Assembly: GCA_022819505.1 (NCBI GenBank)
Contig: JAJEHD010000021.1
Location: 1-64,000, forward strand
DNA from: Acidimicrobiia bacterium
GTDB lineage: Bacteria; Actinomycetota; Acidimicrobiia; Acidimicrobiales; Aldehydirespiratoraceae
DNA: 64,000 bases
Direction of reading: 5' to 3'
Shown: positions 25,056-33,786 of the stretch, one piece after another
How the letters are laid out: every line of letters starts with the position of its first letter
Numbering within the stretch: position 1 is the first letter of the stretch
Position numbers and translations under genes: made by a program
Notes under the pieces: generated by a model
What the model was told of the DNA's origin: nothing
Seen by the model: only the letters and a program-made list of their open reading frames with translations
The model's database searches: none

Positions 25056-26330
25056 ATGTCTGTGACGTCAACGCCCCTGGCGCCGATGGCCGACCGGCTG
25101 GTCCGGCCCGACTGGGTGAGGCGCCTCAACCTGATGGCCGGCTCCGTCGGGGGCCACGCCCGGGACCTGGTGCCCATCGACGCCGGCGACATGCTCGACA
25201 CCGCCGCAGTCGCCCTCGGGGGCCTGCCCGCCGGCGACCTGGGCGACCCCCGCTGGCAGGAACGGTTCGAGGCGCTGGCCACCGCCATCGACGCCTCCGA
25301 AATGCACACCGTCGGCCGGCTGATGACCAAGCAGGAGCTGCTGCGCTCGCTACGCACCCGGCTGCTGCTCACCGCGGCCCGAGACCACTCACCCGAGATC
25401 CGCGACCGGCCGGTCACCGCACCGGTGATCGTCACCGGCCCCGCCCGCTCGGGCACGTCGATCCTGTTCGAGCTGCTGGCCCTCGACCCCGGCCTGCGGG
25501 CGCCCACCGCGGCCGAGGCCCTGCACCCGGTCGCCATGCCCGAGGCCGAGGACACCGACGACTCCAGCCTGTCCGACCCGCTGGTGCTCAGCGAATGCGA
25601 GCAGGAGATATGGGCCGACATCCAGCCCGAGTTCCAGGCCCTGCACGAGCTGCGCTCCGACCTGCCGGTGGAGTGCGTCACGCTCACCCAAGGCAGCTTC
25701 TGCGGCTTCCACTGGAGCATGATCATCTCGCTCGACGGCTGGCTGCCCGACCCGGCCGTCAACTACGCCTACGAGCGCCAGTTCCTCCAGGCGCTCCAGC
25801 ACGGCGCCGAGGCCGACCAGTCCTGGGTGCTCAAGACGCCCGGGCACCTGATGCTGCTGCCGCTGCTGTACGCCGAGTTCGGCGACGCCTGGGTGATCCA
25901 GACCCACCGAGACCCGGCCAAGACCATGCCGTCCACCGTGAGCACCACCGCCATGATCCAGTGGCTCCGCACCGACGACGTGGACGTGGACTCCATGGCC
26001 CGCAACATCCTGGCCGTGTTCGCCGCCGGGCTCAACGGCTCGATCGACGTGCGAGCCTCCGGCATAGTGCCCGCCGACCGGTTCGTGGACGTGCACTTCT
26101 CCGAGCTGATGAGCGACCCGGTGTCCACCCTGCGGACCGCCTACGCCCGGATGGGCCGCGACTTCACCGACGGCCACGCCGCTGCCGTGCTCGACTACCT
26201 GGCCCACAAGCCCAAGGGCAAGTTCGGCGTCCACCGCTACCAGCCCGAGGACTGGGGCTTCACCGCCGAGGGGCTGCGGTCCGACCTGGCCCCCTACATC
26301 GACCACTACGGAGTCGCCCGTGAGAACTGA
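25056..26330 (+). CDS. sulfotransferase family protein
   Basis: The 424-residue protein carries the PAPS 5'-phosphosulfate loop TGPARSGTSIL (about 127-137) and a second family element, HRDPAKTMPSTVS, that binds the 3'-phosphate. It transfers sulfate from PAPS to an unidentified hydroxyl or amine acceptor. Family: Sulfotransfer_3-like, of the longer actinobacterial type. ATG 25056 is used; ATG 25029 is possible. A DUF1214 protein follows in the same direction, a pairing seen repeatedly in actinobacteria by my recollection. Confidence 0.8.
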   Translation: MSVTSTPLAPMADRLVRPDWVRRLNLMAGSVGGHARDLVPIDAGDMLDTAAVALGGLPAGDLGDPRWQERFEALATAIDASEMHTVGRLMTKQELLRSLRTRLLLTAARDHSPEIRDRPVTAPVIVTGPARSGTSILFELLALDPGLRAPTAAEALHPVAMPEAEDTDDSSLSDPLVLSECEQEIWADIQPEFQALHELRSDLPVECVTLTQGSFCGFHWSMIISLDGWLPDPAVNYAYERQFLQALQHGAEADQSWVLKTPGHLMLLPLLYAEFGDAWVIQTHRDPAKTMPSTVSTTAMIQWLRTDDVDVDSMARNILAVFAAGLNGSIDVRASGIVPADRFVDVHFSELMSDPVSTLRTAYARMGRDFTDGHAAAVLDYLAHKPKGKFGVHRYQPEDWGFTAEGLRSDLAPYIDHYGVAREN

Positions 26331-26364
26331 TCCGTGGCTGCCCGGCCCCATGCGCACGCCCGTG

Positions 26365-26414
26365 AATCTTGGTGCGAGTTCTGTGCATCCAGTACACACA
26401 ACCAACCCGAGATT
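26365..26414 (-). repeat. dispersed 50-bp intergenic repeat, copy 1
   Basis: Begins AATCTTGG and ends CCGAGATT on the + strand. It lies between the sulfotransferase and DUF1214 genes. It shares its length and most positions with the copies at 48409-48458, 48480-48529 and 49523-49572; shortened relatives lie at 44607-44759. The middle is slightly diverged. Confidence 0.75.
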
Positions 26415-26444
26415 TCTTGGGGGGAGGACCGGGAGGACTGACCT

Positions 26445-27590
26445 GTGAGTGACCAGCCCCTGGACACTGAGTCCCGGCAGGCGCTGCACGAGCTGATCGA
26501 CCTGCTGGGCGAGGTCGACGAGCGCTGGGTGTCGCCCGAGTGGAACCTGCACAGCGAGGAGGACGTGTACGGCGCCCACCGGGCCGTCATGCACTACCTG
26601 CAGTGGGGCCTCGTCGGACTGTTCGAGCGCGATCCGGCCGCCCCCAGGTTCCATCGCATCGTCGACCCCGACCGCAAGGTGCTGGGCGACAACCCCGACG
26701 CCGTCTACTTCGACGCCCCCGTCTCCGCCGACCACGCCTACCGGGTGACCGGCGAGATCAAGGGCGCCGCCTATGTCTCCATCACCGTCGAGGCCGGCGA
26801 GGCCTGGGGGTCGATGGACAACCAGACGGTGGGGGTCATCAACGACGAGTCCTTCGACATCGACGCCGACGGCCGCTTTGAAATCCAGATCGGCGGCGAG
26901 CCCAGAGACCGCAACTGGCTGGCCCTGCCCGAGCGCTCCGGATCGCTCAGCACCCGCCACTACTTCGAGAACCCCACCTACGCGGCCGCCGCTCCCGATC
27001 GGGTCCCCGAGATGCGCATCGAGGTGATCGACAGCAGCGGCAACCCGGTCACCACCCCGCCGCCCCGCCCGTCGGACACCTCGGTGGCCGCCGGCATCCG
27101 CCGGGTGGCCGGCCTGGTGCGGGAGCTCACCGTCGATCGCCCCCCGCAGTCCAGCGCCCAGCCCCGCACGTGGGTGTCGAGGGTGCCCAACGTGTTCCCG
27201 CCCCCCGCCAAGCCCGGCGACCTGGGCCTGGCCGCCTTCGACGCCGCCTACGCCATGGCCCCGTTCCTGATCGGACCCGACGAGGCGCTGGTGATCCGGG
27301 CCCGCTGGCCGCAGTGCCGCTACGGCAACGTGTGCCTGTGGAACCGGCACCTGCAGACCCTCGACTACGCCACCCGGTCGATCTCGCTCAACCGGGCCCA
27401 GACCGTGGCCGACGCCGACGGCCGGTTCACCGCGGTCATCGCCCACTCCGACCCCGGCGTCCCCAACTGGCTCGACTCGGAGGGCCGCCCCTTCGGCATC
27501 GCATACTGGCGCTTCATGCTCCCCGAAGGCGACATCGAGACCCCCCAGGCCGAGGTCGTCCCCCACTCCGAGGTCCCATCCCGATTCTAA
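26445..27590 (+). CDS. DUF1214 domain protein
   Basis: The 381-residue protein starts at GTG 26445 after a GGGAGG site. The C-terminal third (about 285-375: PDEALVIRARWPQCRYGNVCLWNRHLQTLDY) resembles the DUF1214 beta-sandwich. The N-terminal part has the DNPDAVYFDAPVSADHAYRVTGEIKG strand set common to these proteins. The molecular function is unknown. No signal peptide is visible, so it is probably cytoplasmic. The order after the sulfotransferase suggests a shared pathway, which is an inference. Confidence 0.7.
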   Translation: MSDQPLDTESRQALHELIDLLGEVDERWVSPEWNLHSEEDVYGAHRAVMHYLQWGLVGLFERDPAAPRFHRIVDPDRKVLGDNPDAVYFDAPVSADHAYRVTGEIKGAAYVSITVEAGEAWGSMDNQTVGVINDESFDIDADGRFEIQIGGEPRDRNWLALPERSGSLSTRHYFENPTYAAAAPDRVPEMRIEVIDSSGNPVTTPPPRPSDTSVAAGIRRVAGLVRELTVDRPPQSSAQPRTWVSRVPNVFPPPAKPGDLGLAAFDAAYAMAPFLIGPDEALVIRARWPQCRYGNVCLWNRHLQTLDYATRSISLNRAQTVADADGRFTAVIAHSDPGVPNWLDSEGRPFGIAYWRFMLPEGDIETPQAEVVPHSEVPSRF

Positions 27591-27611
27591 GTTATTTTCA
27601 TATCATTTGAG

Positions 27612-27640
27612 TTGCAGCCGGTGGCGGGACACATTAGGGT
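27612..27640 (+). promoter_or_regulatory. promoter with leaderless start
   Basis: TTGCAG (27612-27617), a 17-nt spacer and TAGGGT (27635-27640) precede the ATG at 27648 by 7 nt. This is the best-formed -35/-10 pair of the leaderless type in the window. Confidence 0.6.
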
Positions 27641-27647
27641 CGTCCCC

Positions 27648-28049
27648 ATGGACCCGGAGACCGCGACCACAGTGCTGATGGTCCTCGGGTCCGCTTTCGG
27701 GGTGATGTTCGCCACGATGACCACTCTCATGGTCGTCTCGATCCGGGTCCAGAACCGGGAGAGCATCAAGATCCGAACCGAGGTCTCCCTACAGATCGAG
27801 CAAGCATTCGACAAGCTGCGAGCGGAATTCAACGAGCGTCTGGACTCACGCTTCGGTGAGCTGATGCAGGTGATCGAGCACAACCACCAGATCTCGGAGC
27901 TTCAACACAAGGCCACCCAGAAACGACTCGACCGGCTCGAGGCCGGCTTTGCCGACCTCAGTGAGCGGCTGGCCCGGATCGAGGGTCATCTGGGCATCGG
28001 CCCCCATCAACCCGCCGACCCCGGCGAGAGCGACAGCGACGCCGCCTAG
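27648..28049 (+). CDS. ERLARIEGHL-family membrane protein
   Basis: The 133-residue protein starts MDPETATTVLMVLGS. It has a membrane segment at about 8-30, a coiled coil (about 38-105; QIEQAFDKLRAEFNERLDSRFGEL, KRLDRLEAGFADL), the signature LSERLARIEGHLGI and a short acidic tail. It is the fifth family copy and stands alone. The start is fixed by a well-formed promoter 7 nt upstream. Confidence 0.7.
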   Translation: MDPETATTVLMVLGSAFGVMFATMTTLMVVSIRVQNRESIKIRTEVSLQIEQAFDKLRAEFNERLDSRFGELMQVIEHNHQISELQHKATQKRLDRLEAGFADLSERLARIEGHLGIGPHQPADPGESDSDAA

Positions 28050-28241
28050 CTGCTCACAAGAGAGGCCGGTCCACACGGGCGAGGTCGTGGCCCGAGCGCC
28101 CGTGAGCGCAGCGAACAACGAGCGGGCATCGACCCCTCGCGGCGCGAAGGGCTCCCACCTGTTCGCGGACGCTCACAGGGCCCGCCGGCCGTTGAAGTAG
28201 TACCTTCGGACCGCAGGCAGCACGACCGTCGGGAGGCTGAG

Positions 28242-29963
28242 ATGGCGGGGGACAACGAGTCCGGCGACGGATATCGCGACTACTACGACCTCGGATCGTT
28301 CACGTGGCCGGTCACTACCCAGGATCCCCAGGCCCAGCTCTGGTTCGACCGGGGGATGGCGTGGTGCTACGGCTTCAACCACGAAGAGGCCATCGCCTGC
28401 TTCGAGCGGGCCCTGGAGCACGACCCCGGCTGCGCCATGGCCCACTGGGGCATCGCCTACGCCGTCGGCCCCAACTACAACAACCCCTGGGAGGACTTCG
28501 ACGACGACGTCCTGTCCCAGTCGATCGATCTCGCCCTGTCCTCCATCGCGGCCGCTGACGAGGTTGCGGCCGGCGTCACCGACGTCGAGCGGGCCCTGAT
28601 CGGCGCGCTGGCCCACCGGTTCCCGGCCAGCGCCGACGGACGCTCAGACTCCGCGGACTCCTCAAACCCGGACGATTTCGCGGCCTGGAACGATGCCTAC
28701 GCCGACGCCATGCGGGCCGTCCACCGGGACCACCGCCAAGACCTCGACGTGTGCGCGCTGTTCGCCGAGGCCGTCATGAACCGCACCCCGTGGGCGCTGT
28801 GGGACCTGGTCACCGGCGAGCCCGCCGAAGGAGCCGGCACCGTCGAGGCCGTCGAGGTCCTCGAGACCGCCTTCGCCGACCTCGACCACAAGGGCGCCAA
28901 CCAGCATCCCGGCCTGCTGCACATGTACATCCACCTGATGGAGATGTCGCCCCACCCCGAGCGGGCCCTCAAGGCCGGCGACACGCTGGTCGACCTGATC
29001 CCCGACGCCGGGCACCTGGTTCACATGCCCACCCACATCGACGTGCTGTGCGGCCACTACCAGAACGTGGTGGCCCGCAACCACGCCGCCGTCGTCGCCG
29101 ACCGCCGGTACCTGGAGCAGGCCGGCCCCGCCAACTTCTACACCCTGTACCGCTGCCACAACTACCACTTCAAGGCCTACGGGGCGATGTTCCTGGGCCA
29201 GTACGGCCCGGCGGCCGAGGCCGCCGCCGAGATGATCGCAACCTTGCCCGCCGGGCTGCTCGGCCCCGACGACATGCCGCTGGCCGACTGGCTGGAGGGC
29301 TTCGTGCCGGTCACCCAGCATGTGCTGATCCGTTTCGGGAAGTGGCAGGAGATCCTCGACCAGCCCCTCCCGGAGGACCCCGAGCTCTACTGCGTCACCA
29401 CCGCCATGATGCGCTACGCCCGGGCGGTGGCCTACGCCTCCACGCAGCGGGTCGCCGAGGCGGAGCAGGAGAGGGAGGCGTTCATGGCCGCCCGGGACCG
29501 GGTCCCCGAGAGCCGGATGCTGTTCAACAACACCTGCCTAGACATCCTGGCCGTGGCCGAGGCCATGATGACCGGCGAGGTGGAGTACCGGAAGGGCAAC
29601 CATGACGCCGCCTTCGAGCACCTCAACCGGGCGGTGGAGCTCGACGACAACCTGCCCTACGACGAGCCGTGGGGCTGGATGCAGCCCACCCGCCACGCCC
29701 TGGGCGCGCTGCTGATGGAGCAGGGCCGCCTGGAGGAGGCCGAGGCCGCCTACCGGGCCGATCTCGGCCTCGACGGCCAGCTGCGCCGGGCCTGCTGGCA
29801 TCCCGACAACGTGTGGAGCCTGCACGGCCTGCACGAGTGCCTGACCCGCCGGGGCGAGACCGTCGAGGCCGGCCACATCAAGCAGCGCCTCGACCTGGCC
29901 GTGGCCCGGGCCGACGTGCCGATCGAGTCGTCGTGCTACTGCCGCCTCGACCCCGCCGCGTGA
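28242..29963 (+). CDS. TPR-repeat protein
   Basis: The 573-residue soluble protein contains TPR helical pairs at about 35-75 (WFDRGMAWCYGFNHEEAIACFERALEHDP), in the middle, and at about 450-525 (AFEHLNRAVELDD, QGRLEEAEAAYRADL). It lacks a signal peptide and has no catalytic motif I recognise. Its His/Cys-rich central part (HMYIHLMEMSPHPERA, HLVHMPTHIDVLCGHY) recurs in a family of stand-alone TPR proteins. GGGAGG precedes ATG 28242. It may be a scaffold or unknown enzyme. Confidence 0.7.
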   Translation: MAGDNESGDGYRDYYDLGSFTWPVTTQDPQAQLWFDRGMAWCYGFNHEEAIACFERALEHDPGCAMAHWGIAYAVGPNYNNPWEDFDDDVLSQSIDLALSSIAAADEVAAGVTDVERALIGALAHRFPASADGRSDSADSSNPDDFAAWNDAYADAMRAVHRDHRQDLDVCALFAEAVMNRTPWALWDLVTGEPAEGAGTVEAVEVLETAFADLDHKGANQHPGLLHMYIHLMEMSPHPERALKAGDTLVDLIPDAGHLVHMPTHIDVLCGHYQNVVARNHAAVVADRRYLEQAGPANFYTLYRCHNYHFKAYGAMFLGQYGPAAEAAAEMIATLPAGLLGPDDMPLADWLEGFVPVTQHVLIRFGKWQEILDQPLPEDPELYCVTTAMMRYARAVAYASTQRVAEAEQEREAFMAARDRVPESRMLFNNTCLDILAVAEAMMTGEVEYRKGNHDAAFEHLNRAVELDDNLPYDEPWGWMQPTRHALGALLMEQGRLEEAEAAYRADLGLDGQLRRACWHPDNVWSLHGLHECLTRRGETVEAGHIKQRLDLAVARADVPIESSCYCRLDPAA

Positions 29964-30041
29964 CTGCGGCTGCGAGTCTGCGCCTCGCCTCCCCGACCGG
30001 ACCCTTGCCCCCAGGACGCCGCCCGGCCCCCACCTCGGCTG

Positions 30042-30089
30042 AAATCTGTAGAGAAACCCGTCGTATAGGAGCAAAATCCGTACAGATTT
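30042..30089. promoter_or_regulatory. inverted repeat AAATCTGTA...TACAGATTT
   Basis: Perfect 9-bp arms at 30042-30050 and 30081-30089, 30 nt apart, lie in the 236-bp spacer upstream of the DUF3179 lipoprotein gene. They may be an operator. TTGACA occurs at 30156-30161 and TAGCGT at 30188-30193, 6 nt before the GTG. Confidence 0.4.
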
Positions 30090-30199
30090 GACGCCAGCTT
30101 GACAGGACTGCTCACGACCTCTCCGGACGCGGTCTCGTTGAGCCCTCGCGATTCCTTGACAGGATGGCGCCTGCCCGCTCGGCCTCCTAGCGTGACGGC

Positions 30200-31786
30200 G
30201 TGGACTTACGAGCCCGCGGCATGCTGGCACGACTGACATGCCTCGTCCTCCTGGCGGCGGCCTGTTCGGGCGACGGCATGGGCACCGGCACCGCCGACGC
30301 TGCCTTCACCGGTAGCGCTGCCGCCGAGGCTGAGAGCCCGGCAGCCGAGTCTGCCGGCGGGGAAAACCAGACGGCTGACGCTCCCGAGGCCGATGCCCCC
30401 GAGGCCGACGACCCCGCAACTGGCGCTCCGGCGGCCGGTCAGGAAGCCGGCGAGGAGACCGACCCGCTGGACCCCCGAGAACGGGGCGTGCTGCGGAACT
30501 TCCTCGGGTACGAGTTCCCGCCCGCCCCCGACGTGCCCACCGGCCCCATCGACCCGCTCGCGGTCGACACCCTCGACTTCATCTGGCTGGGCATCGAGTC
30601 CGGCGGCTTCACCGGCGGCACCGTCGCCAGCCTCGCCGACTTCAACGACGCACGGCTGGCCTGGATCATCTCCGACCTCCTCAGGTTCTTCTACATCGGC
30701 GACATCCACGACGGGTCGGTGTCCGGCTTCGAGCAGATGACCGGCGTGGACCTGGAGGAAGACCCCGTGGCCGGCCTGAGCACGTGGCAGTCCGTGACCG
30801 ACCACCTGATGGCGTGGAACCTGCCCGCCTTCGACGGCTACGAGGACTACAAGGCCCGCCTGTTCACGCTGGTCGAGCCCCGCTGGGAGCCGTTCTTCAG
30901 CGACCCCGACTCCGACATCGACTGGCGCTTCGTGAGCTGGGGCGGGGTGTACATCGACGACCGAGAGCTCGGCGACCCCAACACGTGCCCCCGGGGCTGC
31001 ATACCGGCCCTCGACGATCCGGCCGTGACCGGCGCGACCGGCGGCTCGTGGTACTCCGACCACAGCCTCGTGTTCGCGGTCGACATCAACGGCGAGGCCC
31101 GGGCCTACCCCCGCCACATCATGGAGATCCACGAGATGGTCAACGACACCGTCGGCGGGCGCCGGATCGGGTTCCCGTACTGCACGCTGTGCGGCTCGGC
31201 CCAGGCCTACTTCACCGACGACGTGCCCGCAGGCGTGACCACCCCCATCCTGCGGACCTCGGGCCTGCTGTCGAGGTCCAACAAGGTGATGTACGACCTG
31301 GTCACCAAGTCGGTGTTCGACACCTTCACCGGCGAGGCCGTGTCGGGGCCGCTGCGGGAGCAGGGGGTGGTCCTCAACCAGGCCACGGTGGTCACCACCA
31401 CCTGGGGCGAGTGGAAGGCGGCCCACCCCGACACCACCATCATCGCCGAGGACGGCGGGATCGGCCGCCGCTACCCGCTCGACCCGCTGCGGGGCCGTGA
31501 CGACCACGGCCCGATCTTCCCGATCGGTGACGTGGACGGCCGCCTCGGCGCCCAGTACCAGGTGTTCGGCGTGGTCCACGACGGCACCCCGGTGGCGTTC
31601 CCGGTGATGACCGCGGCGGCCGCCCTCGAGAACGGCGAGGCCGTGGAGCTGGCCGGGGTGAGCCTGCGCCTCGACGGGGGAGGGGTACGGGCGGTGGACG
31701 CCGCCGGCGACGAGATCGAGGGTCATCAGGCGTTCTGGTTCGCCTGGAGCCAGTTCATGCCCGACACCCTCCTCTGGGAGCCCTAG
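30200..31786 (+). CDS. DUF3179 lipoprotein
   Basis: The 528-residue exported protein has a lipobox LLAAACS (about 18-24), an acidic Ala/Glu-rich tether (about 35-95) and a DUF3179 domain. Domain hallmarks are YPRHIMEIHEMVNDTVGG, FPYCTLCGSAQAY and RTSGLLSRSNKVMYD. DUF3179 proteins are membrane-anchored extracytoplasmic proteins of unknown activity; the PYCTLCGS segment resembles a metal or redox site. GTG 30200 is favoured over ATG 30221 because TAGCGT ends 6 nt before it. Confidence 0.8.
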   Translation: MDLRARGMLARLTCLVLLAAACSGDGMGTGTADAAFTGSAAAEAESPAAESAGGENQTADAPEADAPEADDPATGAPAAGQEAGEETDPLDPRERGVLRNFLGYEFPPAPDVPTGPIDPLAVDTLDFIWLGIESGGFTGGTVASLADFNDARLAWIISDLLRFFYIGDIHDGSVSGFEQMTGVDLEEDPVAGLSTWQSVTDHLMAWNLPAFDGYEDYKARLFTLVEPRWEPFFSDPDSDIDWRFVSWGGVYIDDRELGDPNTCPRGCIPALDDPAVTGATGGSWYSDHSLVFAVDINGEARAYPRHIMEIHEMVNDTVGGRRIGFPYCTLCGSAQAYFTDDVPAGVTTPILRTSGLLSRSNKVMYDLVTKSVFDTFTGEAVSGPLREQGVVLNQATVVTTTWGEWKAAHPDTTIIAEDGGIGRRYPLDPLRGRDDHGPIFPIGDVDGRLGAQYQVFGVVHDGTPVAFPVMTAAAALENGEAVELAGVSLRLDGGGVRAVDAAGDEIEGHQAFWFAWSQFMPDTLLWEP

Positions 31787-31811
31787 CCCCACGCCCAGGC
31801 GCCCGAGCCCC

Positions 31812-31867
31812 GGACGCCGTAGTCCCCGGACGCCCGAGCCCGGACGCCGTAGTCCCCGGGCGCCCTA
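31812..31867 (+). repeat. short tandem duplication between DUF3179 and khtT-like genes
   Basis: Two close copies of a 27-28-bp unit built on CGGACGCCGTAGTCCCCGG. Each has internal dyad symmetry, so a hairpin with terminator-like function is possible. Confidence 0.45.
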
Positions 31868-31928
31868 GTACTGGCCGCCGCAGTTCTGCAAGGATGATGG
31901 CTCTCGACGGCTGCCGAGGGGAGGAGAA

Positions 31929-32417
31929 GTGAGGAAGGTAACCGAGAGCGATCTGCCCGGCGTGGGGGTTCGCTTCGATCTACAGACCGACGGGGGCCGC
32001 AACGTCGGGGTGGTCGCCCACCAGACCGGCCGCCGCGATCTGGTGATCTACGACGAGCACGACATAGACCGTGCCTGTGAGAGCGTGGTCCTGACCGAGG
32101 ACGAGGGGCACACCCTCGGCGAGTTGCTGGGCGGCAGCCCGGTGCTGGAGCACCTCGACGACGCCGTGCACCGGCTGGAGGACCTGGTCATCTCGTGGGT
32201 CACGATCGGGGCGAAGTCGTCGCTGGCGGGGCAGACCCTGGCCGAGGCCACCCTGCGGACCCGGACCGGCGCCGGCGTCGTCGCGCTCGTCAGCGAGTCG
32301 GGCTCCATCCCGATCCCGGCCGGGACCGAACGGCTCGAGCCCGGCGACACTGCGGTGGTGGTAGGCGTGCCGTCCGCGGTGAAGGCTGCCACCAGGCTGC
32401 TCACCCGCGCCGGCTGA
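31929..32417 (+). CDS. khtT: KhtT-like regulatory subunit of K+/H+ antiporter
   Basis: The 162-residue cytoplasmic protein has an N-terminal domain (MRKVTESDLPGVGVRFDLQT) and a C-terminal TrkA-C (RCK_C) domain (about 80-160; LAGQTLAEATLRTRTGAGVVALVS, LEPGDTAVVVG). It is followed after 5 nt by the antiporter gene, the same order as Bacillus khtTU. In that system KhtT gates KhtU in response to cyclic-di-AMP and pH. A strong purine-rich site, GAGGGGAGGAGAA, precedes GTG 31929. Confidence 0.8.
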   Translation: MRKVTESDLPGVGVRFDLQTDGGRNVGVVAHQTGRRDLVIYDEHDIDRACESVVLTEDEGHTLGELLGGSPVLEHLDDAVHRLEDLVISWVTIGAKSSLAGQTLAEATLRTRTGAGVVALVSESGSIPIPAGTERLEPGDTAVVVGVPSAVKAATRLLTRAG

Positions 32418-32422
32418 CAAGC

Positions 32423-33655
32423 ATGCACACCGGAGGCGACCTCCTGGCGATCGAGCCGGGAGCGGGCGTTCTCGGCCTGGCCAGTGTCGGCTCGGTCGAC
32501 AGCTCGCTGGTGGTCGAGCTGGGGGCGGTGGTCCTCGGCCTGGCCGTGGTCGCCCGGCTGGCCCGGAGGATCGGGCTGCCCGCACTGCCGCTGTACCTGC
32601 TGGCGGGCCTGGCCCTCGGCCAGGGCGGCATCTTCGAGGTGTCGGCGACGGAGGACTTCATCGAGGTCGGCGCGGAGATCGGCGTCATCCTGATGCTGCT
32701 GATGCTGGGACTCGAGTTCTCGACCCACGAGCTGATCGCCAACGTGCGCCGGACGACGCTGGGCGGGTTCGTCGACCTCGCCCTGAACTTCCCGCCCGGG
32801 TTCGTGGCCGGCCTGATCCTCGGGTTCGACCCGGTGGTGGCGGTGCTGCTGGGCGGCGTGACCTACATCTCGTCGTCGGGCATCGTGGCCAAGCTGGTGG
32901 CGGACCTCGACCGCATCGGCAACCACGAGACGTCGGTGGTGCTCAGCATCCTCGTCATCGAGGACCTGGCCATGGTGCTCTACCTGCCGATCGTGTCCGG
33001 GGTGCTGTTCGGCGGCACCGCCCTGGACACCACCGTCACCGTCGCCATCTCGCTGCTGGCGGTGCTCGCGGTGCTGACGTTCGCGTACTTCTTCGGTGAG
33101 CGGCTCAGCGCCTTCGCTCTGAGCCAGTCCAGCGAGGCGCTGCTGCTGACGCTGCTCGGGGGCACCCTGTTCGTCGCCGGCATCGCCGGGCGCCTCAACC
33201 TGTCGACCGCGGTGGGTGCCTTCGTCGTCGGTGTGGCCCTGTCGGGCGACATCGTCTCGCATGCCCGCGGCCTGCTGCTGCCGCTGCGGAACCTGTTCGC
33301 GGCCGTCTTCTTCGTGTTCTTCGGCCTGCAGGTCGACCTCGGCTCGATCCCGGACGTGGCGGTGGCGGCGGGCGTGATCGCGGCCGTCACCGTCGTCACC
33401 AAGATCGCCACCGGCTGGATCGCGGCCGGCCGGGTCGGCATTGGCAAGCCGGGCCGGGTGCGGGCCGGCGCCGCCCTCATAGCCCACGGCGAGTTCTCGA
33501 TCGTCATCGCCGAGCTGGGCATCGCCCGTGAGGGCGACCTCGGCGCGCTGGCTGCCGCCTACGTCATCATCCTCACCCTCGTGGGCGCCGTCCTCTACCA
33601 GTTCTCGGACTCCATAACCGTCCGCGCCCGCAAGCGCCGCCACGCCCGCGCCTAG
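32423..33655 (+). CDS. khtU: cation:proton antiporter, CPA2 family (KhtU-like)
   Basis: The 410-residue membrane protein has about 12 hydrophobic segments and the CPA2/KefB fold: LALGQGGIFEVSATEDFIEVGAEIGVILMLLMLGLEFS early, then GGVTYISSSGIVAKLVADL and the conserved HGEFSIVIAELG near the end. There is no C-terminal RCK domain, consistent with the separate KhtT-like subunit encoded upstream. It probably exports K+ (or NH4+) in exchange for H+. ATG 32423 lies 5 nt after the khtT stop. Confidence 0.85.
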   Translation: MHTGGDLLAIEPGAGVLGLASVGSVDSSLVVELGAVVLGLAVVARLARRIGLPALPLYLLAGLALGQGGIFEVSATEDFIEVGAEIGVILMLLMLGLEFSTHELIANVRRTTLGGFVDLALNFPPGFVAGLILGFDPVVAVLLGGVTYISSSGIVAKLVADLDRIGNHETSVVLSILVIEDLAMVLYLPIVSGVLFGGTALDTTVTVAISLLAVLAVLTFAYFFGERLSAFALSQSSEALLLTLLGGTLFVAGIAGRLNLSTAVGAFVVGVALSGDIVSHARGLLLPLRNLFAAVFFVFFGLQVDLGSIPDVAVAAGVIAAVTVVTKIATGWIAAGRVGIGKPGRVRAGAALIAHGEFSIVIAELGIAREGDLGALAAAYVIILTLVGAVLYQFSDSITVRARKRRHARA

Positions 33656-33698
33656 CCCCGCTCTTAGAACTCCAACCGCCCAGACCTCGCCGCGCGCG

Positions 33699-33745
33699 AC
33701 CTATAGCGCGACCTATAGCGCGTCCCATAGCGCGTCCTATAGCGG
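33699..33745 (+). repeat. 12-bp tandem repeat
   Basis: Four units of a GACCTATAGCGC-type motif (variants GTCCCATAGCGC, GTCCTATAGCGG), each with a CTATAG-like half palindrome, lie immediately upstream of the toxin-antitoxin promoter and may take part in its regulation. Confidence 0.6.
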
Positions 33746-33761
33746 TGATAACGGCGATAAC

Positions 33762-33786
33762 GGTGACAACTGACTACACTGTCACC
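33762..33786 (+). promoter_or_regulatory. operator and leaderless promoter of the toxin-antitoxin operon
   Basis: GGTGACA (33762-33768) and TGTCACC (33780-33786) form a perfect inverted repeat around TACACT (33774-33779), a likely -10 box 7 nt before the ATG at 33787. An antitoxin dimer bound here would cover the transcription start. Confidence 0.55.

Noticed and set aside
25389..27566. 725-codon open frame opposite the sulfotransferase and DUF1214 genes
   Set aside because: It spans two well-supported genes and their spacer. Its product is Gly/Val/His/Asp-rich with no domain, as expected of an antisense frame in high-GC DNA.
30206..31792. 528-codon open frame exactly opposite the DUF3179 gene
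   Set aside because: A mirror of a real gene, with no motif or ribosome site and biased composition.
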